In this document: positions 56,488 through 64,000 of the stretch, piece after piece | How the letters are laid out: every line of letters starts with the position of its first letter | Numbering within the stretch: position 1 is the first letter of the stretch | Origin: Podospora pseudocomata | Lineage: Eukaryota > Ascomycota > Sordariomycetes > Sordariales > Podosporaceae | NCBI RefSeq assembly: GCF_035222375.1 | Contig: NC_085891.1 | Span: forward strand, 2,790,001 to 2,854,000 | Reading direction: 5' to 3' | Length of the DNA: 64,000 nucleotides | The notes under the pieces: model-generated | Told to the model about the DNA's origin: nothing | The model's input: only the letters and a program-made list of their open reading frames with translations | The model's database searches: none | Translations under genes and position numbers: made by a program

Positions 56488-57037
56488 CTAAGAACTCCAC
56501 AGCAACCCCAACCCCTTCTTCCCCTCCTTCCCCTCCTTCCCCTCCTCACCCTCCTTCTCCCCCCCCTGCCCAACAGCCCCCTTCAAATCATCAAACACCC
56601 CTCCCACCGCCCCCCGAATCCGTCCCTCGATCTTTTCCCCCAATCTCCCCCCCTCCTGTCTGCCATCTTTCTGTTTTACTCCCTCCAGCTCCGCCCCCTC
56701 CTCATCCTCCTCACTGGTGAGCTTAGGCCGCTTAACGTGTGCCTGGTCCAGCCCGGAAACTGTCTCTGGGGCTGAGGTCTCGGCTGGAGCAGAGGTTGTG
56801 GGGAGGGTGGCAGTTTGGTCGAGGGTGGAGTAGGGGGTGGTGATGGTGCGGGTGGAGGGTTGGTCGGGGGATGTGGTTGTGGTGGTGGGTTCGGTGGCGG
56901 ATGTGGTGGGTTGGGTGGTGGAGGTGGTGGTGGTGTTAGGGAGGGAGGTGTGCTATTCTGTTAGCATATATCAACATGATTGGAAATAAACAACCTACCC
57001 CGGTGGGGTGCTCGTTGGGGCGAAAGTATTGAGACAT
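56488..57037 (-). CDS. WAxYW-array member B3, spliced, Thr-rich with nuclear signal
   Basis: Two exons, 57037-56999 and 56952-56488, give 167 residues. The 46 nt intron starts GTAGGT, has GCTAAC as branch site and ends AGAATAG. Exon 1 encodes MSQYFRPNEHPTG, like the HPNEY start of A3. Exon 2 begins HTSLPNTTTTTSTTQPTTSA and continues as a Thr/Ser/Pro-rich stretch like those of A5 and B1. It then has a KRPK nuclear-signal-like motif in HVKRPKLTSEEDEEG, an amphipathic stretch (GRIRGAVGGVFDDLKGAVGQ) and GKEGKEGK repeats. The aromatic core motif is missing, so membership rests on location, start and tail. The reading frame is intact after splicing. Confidence 0.5.
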
Positions 57038-57627
57038 CCTGAAGAACAGACTGGTGTAGTTCGGTGTTAAATGTGTATGATGGGATGAGATAGGTAGGTA
57101 GGTGATGATGGGGTTCAAAGGACGAGGAGGAGGTAGGGGAGTATATATACACCTTCTCACACGATTCAAAGATGCCAAAAAAAAAAAAGGCCCTTTCATT
57201 AATCATCCCAGAACCCGCTTTGTGTCCCGTTCACACAAAAGTCCCTTTGCGCTCCCCTATTTGCGGGGTCTTATATTACATGTGTATGCATCTGTGACAT
57301 ACAGCATCACCTCCCCCCCCCTCCCAGCTCCCACACCAGACACCCCTCTCGGTTGGAAGGACAAAGTGTTTCCGGTATGAAACGAGCTGACCGCCTGATC
57401 AAAGTGTGATCGGGACCGGCCAGGTGGTACTGCCGTGTCTCCCAGAACACCGGATCATTCCACACGGGCCGGCGATGGGAGCGAGTCCTCCTCAGCTGAG
57501 CCCGAACAAACACGTAACATGTCCCTGACACACACACAATCCACAGCCTTGAAACCGCCCTTGTCCGCCCCTCCCACGTAAGCTCTTACGTCCCCTCCCC
57601 AAAACAGGGCTCGCAACACCGTCTCTC
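57038..57627. other. intergenic between array B and pex8
   Basis: About 590 bp. A tract of A and C runs is present near 57180 and 57310. No gene was recognised. Confidence 0.5.
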
Positions 57628-59703
57628 TCACAACTTACTCCCCCTCTCCGGCCTCGAAAGCGCCCCACTCATCATGTACATCTCCTCCTGCCTCTCCGGC
57701 GCCCTTCCAAACAACACCGCCTCCCGTCCCCCCTTCGTCCCCCACCACGCCACCCCGATAGCGGCCCTCTCAACGTCCATCTCCCCACTCACCAACACCT
57801 CCCAGAACCTCCTCTTCACCACCTCCCTCAACGCAGAATCCCTAATCTCATTCACCGCGTGAGCAGCAAGCGTCATCCAATCCTCAAAGATATCCAACTG
57901 CAAAAACGGCAACGCATCAATCAACGTCAAAACAAGCGTACTCTGCTCCGACATCGGCTCCTGAGCCTCCAGGGGATCAGCAGCCGGCGGCGGCGGAAGC
58001 GGTGCCTGCCCATTAGGATCTTGTCCAGCAATACTAGCTCGGTAGCGGACCATCTCAAGGAGTGTCTCCGCCAGCTGTGGATGACTGGCGGCAATAGGGA
58101 AGGGGGGTGATAAAATCTGCATGACTGTTTTGAATGCTAGACGGAATTGCCGTGGGGAGATGTGCTTGGGAAATGAGGAAAACAAAGTTTCTGCGTAGAA
58201 TGGGACGATCTTGACGGTGATGGGTGCGTTGTGTGGGCATGATAAGACCGACAAAACCGCGCTGTGGGCTGACTCGAACAGCTCCATCATGCGAGGTGAT
58301 AGGGGCGCTGCTGCGTTGGTCAGGTAGGTGATTGCCGGCTGGATGATCAACTTGTCGCACGCTTCTGGTGGGAGGTGGAGTGGTAGGTGTTCGGCTACGT
58401 TGAGGTAGAACAAGTCGAGTGTGCGGTGGAGGGGATGGAAGGGGATTGTGCCTTCGGTGTTTGGTTTGATTTCCTCCAGGAACGCTGCTGAGGCGTCCCC
58501 GAAGCGGGAGAGTGTGTCGAGGGAGGTTAGGTAGGTGAACTGGTACACCTGGAAGGAGTCGCTTCCGTTCCTGGAAGAGATAAAGTAAAGGTTTCGAAGG
58601 GTGTGTAGTGTCTTGGCGGCCACCACTGGCGCCACATCGTGCTTCTTGAGGCGCCAGTCAAGAAGACTGCGGGCCACGACGGCTTGCGAGACGGCGACGA
58701 TGGCATACATGACTTTCTTGAGGAAGTTCCAGAGCCCCTCCCATGTCCCTGACATGGTTTCCGGGGTGAGGTAGATGCTTTCCTCGGAGATCTCCAGCTC
58801 AGAAAGCTTGTTGTTTACTTGCCAATGCTGAAACAGCTTCCCCGTAAACGCGATCAAGTCATCCTGAAGCTGGAGGATTACTTGGGAATTCCGAGCATTC
58901 TGAATGGCGTACCCCAGCAACCTCGAAAGGGGGCCCAGGCCAGACACCAATGGCTTCTTCTCCAGCTGAGTGATATGGAGGTATGACGGCGAGTTTGGTT
59001 CCCACGTGAACCTTTCCACAGCTTGTCGAACATCGATATCAACGGCGCCAAGAAAATACCCATCCTCAAGACCATCAGCACCAAGCATGGCCGTCGTCGC
59101 AGCCGGGATCAGAGCATCGCAGTTCAACGAGGCGCGTGATGACTCCGACAGCAAGGAAAACGTAAAGTTGAGCGCCAAAGTGACAGGTCCAGCAGGCGCT
59201 TGCGGGACTGGTTCATTCTTCCTCAGCGCAAGATTGGCAGCCGTGACAACAGCACGCTCAACCGTCCGGCGCATCCCTCCGCTTAACGAATTCCGGTTCC
59301 CGCTCTCCATCCCCATCAACACACCGGCAAACACCAAAAGATGCTGCCATCTGTTTGATTGACCGTCGGCTCCCTTCAGAACCGCTGCTGCCCATGCGTC
59401 ACTGCCCAAGCCGCCACCCGCCCGCGGACCCTTGTGTTTGGCGTTCTCAAGCTCGTTCCGGCGCACGTGAATGGCGGCTGAGTTGAAGATGCTGATGACC
59501 CGATAACATGTGCGCATGGCATCCGGACGGCCCCATATTGCCGGCGCAATCAATAGTTGTGAGGTGAGCAGCGAAAGATTCAGGGGATTCGAAAGGTTGG
59601 TCAACAGCGCCGTGGTTGACCCATAAATCTGCTCGGTGCGCGCATCGTCGTGAACGTCTTGGTAGAGCTCCAGGACCTTGGTCAGTAGGCGGTCGATAGA
59701 CAT
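57628..59703 (-). CDS. pex8: peroxin PEX8 (intraperoxisomal import protein, SKL end)
   Basis: A single exon of 691 residues with ATG at 59703 (MSIDRLLTKVLELYQDVHDD). The whole protein is alpha-helical, rich in Leu, without membrane segments, as in fungal Pex8. It ends PERGSKL, so it carries the PTS1 signal that Pex8 uses for its own import. In yeasts Pex8 sits on the inner face of the peroxisomal membrane and links the docking and RING complexes of the import machine. It is restricted to fungi. The length fits filamentous-fungal members (about 700). The gene is divergent from the TMEM170-like gene. Confidence 0.9.
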   Translation of the reverse strand: MSIDRLLTKVLELYQDVHDDARTEQIYGSTTALLTNLSNPLNLSLLTSQLLIAPAIWGRPDAMRTCYRVISIFNSAAIHVRRNELENAKHKGPRAGGGLGSDAWAAAVLKGADGQSNRWQHLLVFAGVLMGMESGNRNSLSGGMRRTVERAVVTAANLALRKNEPVPQAPAGPVTLALNFTFSLLSESSRASLNCDALIPAATTAMLGADGLEDGYFLGAVDIDVRQAVERFTWEPNSPSYLHITQLEKKPLVSGLGPLSRLLGYAIQNARNSQVILQLQDDLIAFTGKLFQHWQVNNKLSELEISEESIYLTPETMSGTWEGLWNFLKKVMYAIVAVSQAVVARSLLDWRLKKHDVAPVVAAKTLHTLRNLYFISSRNGSDSFQVYQFTYLTSLDTLSRFGDASAAFLEEIKPNTEGTIPFHPLHRTLDLFYLNVAEHLPLHLPPEACDKLIIQPAITYLTNAAAPLSPRMMELFESAHSAVLSVLSCPHNAPITVKIVPFYAETLFSSFPKHISPRQFRLAFKTVMQILSPPFPIAASHPQLAETLLEMVRYRASIAGQDPNGQAPLPPPPAADPLEAQEPMSEQSTLVLTLIDALPFLQLDIFEDWMTLAAHAVNEIRDSALREVVKRRFWEVLVSGEMDVERAAIGVAWWGTKGGREAVLFGRAPERQEEMYMMSGALSRPERGSKL

Positions 59704-60116
59704 GGCGGGTTGCGGTCGACCGGAACTTGGATTAATTCATAAGAGAGACGGAGAAACAGTCCAACTCTGAACAAGCAGCACCGATGGTGAGAAGAACAAT
59801 GAGCGAATCGACAGAATTACAGTTTGATATTGAAAAGGCAGTGAATCTACAAAAGTCGAGGGGCAGGTGCGCGTGCTCGGCATCAAAGGTGCGCCGCGCC
59901 TGGGTGTGTCGTCGGTGCCGAGGCATATGCTCATAGCCGGGTTATGCATTAACCAAGCTCGCCCAGCTCTGCCTTGTTAGTGCCCCGATGCGCTGAACTC
60001 AGCACCAACCACCATCTAATAACTACGGGGCTCAGCTGCAGCTTGATCCACCGGCGATACTGATATCCATTCCTGCAACGGACGACACGGCCGGAACTTG
60101 GCGCTGCCTGGTCGCG
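59704..60116. promoter_or_regulatory. divergent promoter of pex8 and TMEM170-like gene
   Basis: 413 bp between the starts of pex8 (minus) and the small membrane protein gene (plus). No other feature was recognised. Confidence 0.5.
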
Positions 60117-60659
60117 ATGGACCGCATATCGTGAGTTTGCCCCTTGAATGCTGTCTATCATTGCCAGTATCCTAACCTGACCATGCAGTCGCCATATCCG
60201 ACGCGATGCTCCTCCCCCAGGCTATACCCAACCGCCGTTCCCGTCCCTGTTCTGGCCGCCCCAGGACTCCAAGGTCGCGCTCTACGAACTCGACGACATC
60301 TGGAAGTTTACACTTTATTGGACCCTCATCCTCTATGGCCTGTTTCATCTGGGCGCCGTGGGTGTAGCCGTGTTGATGCAGATCGGCAAGAGGAGGTCTA
60401 CCTGGAAATATCTCTGGATTGTGCCCCTGATCTATGCTTTTATCGCTGCGTGCGAAGCTGTCATAGCCGGCAGTGTTGTCGGGCTGATGTTGGTTTCCCT
60501 GCTATTGCTGGTCAGGGTGTATATGCTGATGTTTGCAGGGTCGGTGCTGGCTATCTTGCTGGAAACTTCACCATGTCGACCTGGGTTCCGTTTGTATGGG
60601 GCTGGGTCAACGTCTTGGTGCTGCTGGTCGCGTCCTTCAGAATCCAGGGCGGTCTGTAA
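60117..60659 (+). CDS. small integral membrane protein, TMEM170 family
   Basis: Three exons, 60117-60130, 60189-60488 and 60539-60659, give 144 residues with phases 2 and 2 fitting. The first intron is standard (GTGAGT...CTAACCTGACC...GCAG). The second has an unusual GTTGGT donor, chosen because it alone joins GSVVGLM to VGAGYLAGNFTMSTW in frame. Three membrane segments are visible: WKFTLYWTLILYGLFHLGAV, WIVPLIYAFIAACEAVIAGS and FVWGWVNVLVLLVASF. TMEM170 proteins shape ER sheets and nuclear envelope in animals. The role in fungi is not known to me. Confidence 0.82.
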
Positions 60660-61291
60660 CTGGCGCCGAGACAACGGCTTTTGCGCTTCCTGGGCTTGAG
60701 TAGCACTCTTTGTCTGGGTTTGACAGAGTCAACAGTAAGCCCAGTCAACGGTCATGACAAACACAACGAGAGAGAGACCAGAAAAGCTTGCGCCTGTTTT
60801 AATGGATAGGTGCTTCAATGCTCAGGACGTTGAAGTTGAGACAGCTCCATTGATTTATGCAGCATGAGAGATCCCAGCTATTGCGTCATAACGGGGTTCC
60901 ACCCCTGTATGGTGGGGGCGCTCTAACATGCCTGCCGGCGCCCCAAATCTTCAGTTGACAGGGCAGAGACGCGATCCGACACTCAGAGACTCAGAAGCTT
61001 GACAGACGACGATCCAGCCAAATCCTCAAAGACGAAGAGAAACAACAGCGAGTTCAACAATACTTGCGCTACAATACTAGCGATCACACCGGGGAATGGG
61101 TTAGGAGAAGAAAGCGCACAGCAAGGGCCTTTGTTTGCACGAGGCTTCCAAGCTGCCTTCTTCCGAGCCGCACCGCTTTCAGATGGAGAGAGCATACCGA
61201 GCATGGGCGCCTGACAGGTAAGTCTATAATTGTCTGATATTCTCCAACCCGTTTCAACCACTTTGTTCACCTCAACCTCTGCATCAACGCC
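60660..61291. promoter_or_regulatory. upstream region of ste14
   Basis: About 630 bp. A short plus-strand frame at 60999-61214 (71 codons) ends just before a good splice donor-like GTAAGT at 61217. It could be an upstream open frame in the ste14 leader. No separate gene is supported. Confidence 0.45.
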
Positions 61292-62212
61292 ATGGGGGAA
61301 CCCAAGCGCGCAACCCTTCACACGACCGAGTTCAACGGCCAAGCGCCATCTCCGCGCAAGGTCACAGGCCGTAGTTCGACGACCTCTTCGACAAGCTCAC
61401 AAAGAAAGATCCATCCTGTCGATCGTGTCAAGACCACCGAGGAGGATCCCAAAGCTGACTCTGAAAATGACAGCGCTCCGGCCTACAACAACCCAGACCG
61501 TCTCTACTACCCTCGACAGCCCAAGTCCCTCGCCGGGATCGCCGTCCGCTCCTTTTGCCTCGGGATAGCCCTCACAATTGGCATCTCGAGCACGCTCTAC
61601 ATCCTCCTCTTCACCTCCTCCCCGCTCTGGCGCCTGCCCTTTTTTCTCGCTTCCCTCTCCACCTTTCACTTTCTCGAATTCTGGACCACGGCCGCGTACA
61701 ACACCCGAGCAGCCGAGGTCTCGTCCTTTCTCCTCACGGCCAACTGGCCCGGCTACGCCATCGCCCACTCCTTTGCCACGCTCGAATGCCTCGTCACCAA
61801 TGTGTTTTTTCCAAACGCACAGTGGGCGCCGTTTCACATTGGGAAACTTGTTTGTGTGGCTGGCTTTGCCTTGACACTGATTGGACAGACGGTCCGCACG
61901 GTGGCCATGTGCCAGGCTGGACCTAGTTTCAACCACTTGGTTCAGCACCAGCGGAACGCGGGCCATGTGCTGGTGACGAGCGGGATATACGCGGCGTTCA
62001 GACACCCGAGCTACTTTGGGTTCTTTTGGTGGGCGCTGGGGACGCAGCTGACGATGGGGAACGTGGTAAGCTTTGTTGGGTATGCGGCGGTGCTGTGGAA
62101 GTTTTTTAGCGGGAGGATCAAGGTGGAGGAGGAGGCGCTGGTGAGGTTTTTTGGGGAGGAGTATGTTGATTATAGGAGGAGGGTGGGGACCAAGATTCCT
62201 TTTGTTCCTTGA
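61292..62212 (+). CDS. ste14: protein-S-isoprenylcysteine O-methyltransferase STE14
   Basis: A single exon of 306 residues. An unstructured N-terminus (about 1-80) leads to five or six membrane segments. The C-terminal ICMT domain has the hallmark SAM- and substrate-binding region: GIYAAFRHPSYFGFFWWALG (about 230-250) and EEALVRFFGEEYVDYRRRVG near the end. The enzyme methylates the C-terminal farnesyl- or geranylgeranyl-cysteine of Ras-type GTPases and of mating pheromone in the ER. The gene converges with the acyltransferase gene, with 271 bp between stop codons. Confidence 0.95.
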   Translation: MGEPKRATLHTTEFNGQAPSPRKVTGRSSTTSSTSSQRKIHPVDRVKTTEEDPKADSENDSAPAYNNPDRLYYPRQPKSLAGIAVRSFCLGIALTIGISSTLYILLFTSSPLWRLPFFLASLSTFHFLEFWTTAAYNTRAAEVSSFLLTANWPGYAIAHSFATLECLVTNVFFPNAQWAPFHIGKLVCVAGFALTLIGQTVRTVAMCQAGPSFNHLVQHQRNAGHVLVTSGIYAAFRHPSYFGFFWWALGTQLTMGNVVSFVGYAAVLWKFFSGRIKVEEEALVRFFGEEYVDYRRRVGTKIPFVP

Positions 62213-62483
62213 GGTCGACAGGTTGGTTTGGTAGGGACTTGGAGTTGGGTTAGGTTTGGGTTATTTGGGGGAATTGGGATCGGAAAATGGGAGGGGGGGG
62301 GGGGTGTATCATAGATTATGGTAGGGATAGGGATCAAGAGAATGATTTTTGAGATCAAAGTGGTGGTTAGTGTATTAAAACGTGTGAATTTTCTCATTTC
62401 CATCTACTTGTCATTACTGTCCGGCTATATACAACAGCAGCTTATACGATCACTCCCCTATATATAACGGGAAAAAAAAGAAA
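62213..62483. other. 3' region between convergent genes
   Basis: Spacer between the stops of ste14 and the acyltransferase gene, with a G run near 62291-62302. No other feature. Confidence 0.6.
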
Positions 62484-64000
62484 TCAGTGAGGAGCAGGAC
62501 AAACAGCCTGGACGCTCTGGTGCTGCTGCTGCCTGCTCACGCTCCCGTACTTGGCCTGCCAAGCATAAAAGTACATGAGCGCTGCGAACGGCTGTCCGAA
62601 TATCGTGAAAGAGACCCAAAAGATGGTGTTGCCCAGCAGCTTCCCGCTCGACGACTTTCTTTTCTCCAGCGGTTGGGTTATTTGGATGAGGGGTAGCTGT
62701 AAGAACATGCCCAGAAAGGCGACACCTACTATCCGTTAGCATCACGACCTTTGATGGGAGGAAGGGGGGATAGGGGAAAAATACCGATGAGATTGTGAGT
62801 AGGTACACCAACCAGCAACTCATGCAAAACCGCACTCAGGAAAAAAACCGCGAAGCTCGCAGTCTTGTGCGTGTACCCCCTCGAGCGCATAGGGGAATAG
62901 ACGTGACGCCGGAAAAACTGATACACTGGCTTGTTCCACGTCCGCCAGTACATCCCCAACCCCTCACTATTCCACCACGCTTCGTAAAAACTCCTATCCC
63001 CAAACCTTGTGATTTCCGCCAGGGCGTTGAGGAAGGATTGGAATAACGCAAAAAATCCGGCTAGCCAGATGACGAGGGAGATGGTGCTCAGTTTGAGGAG
63101 GCGTTCGATTATACTGAAATAATCCAACGAGGCGATTTTATCGAGCGAGTTGATCAACACCGGGGTGGCATACTGCGCGGAGCAGAACCATATAAACACC
63201 GAGAGGCAGACAACCTCGCCGAGCCGTTTGGCCACAAACACCCAGCGGATTTTGGAGGTGCGGGGGTAGACGGGTTGGTAGATTAGGGTTGGTGCCCACC
63301 AAAAGTAGACTAGATTCGTAAAGGTGATGTTGTTGGGGTAGGGACACTCCCTATATAATTCCGGGAGGGCGTCGAGTTCACCAGTGACGGGGTGGAGGTA
63401 GGCGTGGCGGAGGTCGCGGTTGGTGAATGCGTAGCTGGCGGTTTTGAGCCAGACGATGATGGCGTGGACTTCGGAGAGGGTGCCGATGAGGGGGTGGTGG
63501 ACGTGGTACCAGACTACGTAGGTCGTCAAAACAAGGCAGGTGGTGATGTTGAGGGCGTGGAAGATCCAGATGAGGGTCCAGGTGGATTGGAACTTGGAGA
63601 GCTGGGCTTCGGTGGGACTGGAGGTTCCTGAAGGGGAAGGTTTGGGTTTTGGGAATAGGGAGCTGCGGGCTGAGTGGGCGGCTACGAGCTCGATGAAGTA
63701 GGCGAGGAAGAGGTGGCAGGGGATGAGGAAGTAGAGGAAGATGCCGATTTGGAGGTCGGTGGGGCGGAAGTCGTGGCAGTTGAGGCAGATGAGGACGCCA
63801 TACTGGGGTTTTATGTCAGTGAATGTAGGAGAATCATTGGTGAAAACCAAGGGAGCCGGCTACCTTTTGAATGTTTTCAATGACAAGACGGAGGTTGCCA
63901 ACTACCAGGACAATCACCATGAGGTTGCGAAACCCCAAAAAGCTGGGTGTCTCGGTTGTGTCATGGCTAAGACATGAGGGTTGCGACTCAGAATGAATAG
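62484..64000 (-). CDS. MBOAT acyltransferase, DGAT1/ARE type (5' end outside window)
   Basis: Three exons are visible: from the window edge to 63864, 63802-62785 and 62725-62484. Introns are 61 and 59 nt with good acceptors and the phases fit. The frame is open to the right edge, so the N-terminus lies outside. The visible part begins around TETPSFLGFRNLMVIVLVVG, a membrane helix. The family motif is FYEAWWNSEG (about residue 300 of the visible part), and the catalytic His lies in FFLSAVLHELLVG. At least eight membrane segments are visible. These ER enzymes make triacylglycerol (DGAT1) or steryl esters (ARE). The pattern favours DGAT1, but substrate choice is not settled by sequence. Confidence 0.88.

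Noticed and set aside
60999-61214. Possible separate 71-codon gene upstream of ste14
   Set aside because: It ends just before a donor-like GTAAGT and within 80 bp of the ste14 start, so it more likely belongs to the leader.

Overview
The window is nuclear DNA of a filamentous ascomycete, most likely a member of the Sordariales. The reasons are intron style (short introns of about 50-140 nt with GT...AG ends and CTAAC/CTGAC-like branch sites), GC-rich codon use, fungus-specific proteins (PEX8, Zrt3-type ZIP transporter, STE14), and an AT-rich block at the left edge that looks like RIP-mutated repeat DNA. Species cannot be named from the sequence alone.

Layout. 1-6.3 kb: AT-rich repeat remnants around a possible solo LTR, one doubtful multi-exon gene on the minus strand, and a long CT/CA-rich leader. 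6.3-8.9 kb: a leucine-rich-repeat protein. 8.9-13.2 kb: a gene-poor stretch with an unusual twin-hairpin element ending in an A-rich tail. 13.2-17.0 kb: NTO1-type PHD-finger protein. 17.6-22.5 kb: array A of an unrecognised gene family. 23.1-51.7 kb: a dense housekeeping block with NUC1-type nuclease, Zrt3-like zinc transporter, tRNA-Thr, RSC/SWI-SNF ATPase, WDR70-like protein, PhyH-like dioxygenase, SWC5, a short-chain dehydrogenase, a kappa-class GST, ribosomal protein eL41, RPA49 and YTA7. 52.9-57.0 kb: array B of the same unrecognised family. 57.6-64 kb: PEX8, TMEM170-like protein, STE14 and a DGAT1/ARE-type acyltransferase that runs off the right edge.

Themes. Four genes act on chromatin (NTO1, RSC ATPase, SWC5, YTA7). 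Three proteins end in peroxisomal targeting tripeptides: PEX8 (SKL), the short-chain dehydrogenase (SKL) and the GST (AKL). The last two are divergently transcribed from one shared promoter. 

The most novel content is the two-array family, here called WAxYW for its shared tryptophan/tyrosine motif. At least eight related loci lie in two islands 30 kb apart. They share a short N-terminal domain followed by either 26-residue coiled-coil repeats or Thr/Ser/Pro-rich tails. Several copies change reading frame once or carry stops, while two (about 56.5-57.0 and 55.1-55.8 kb) look intact. No function is assigned to this family.
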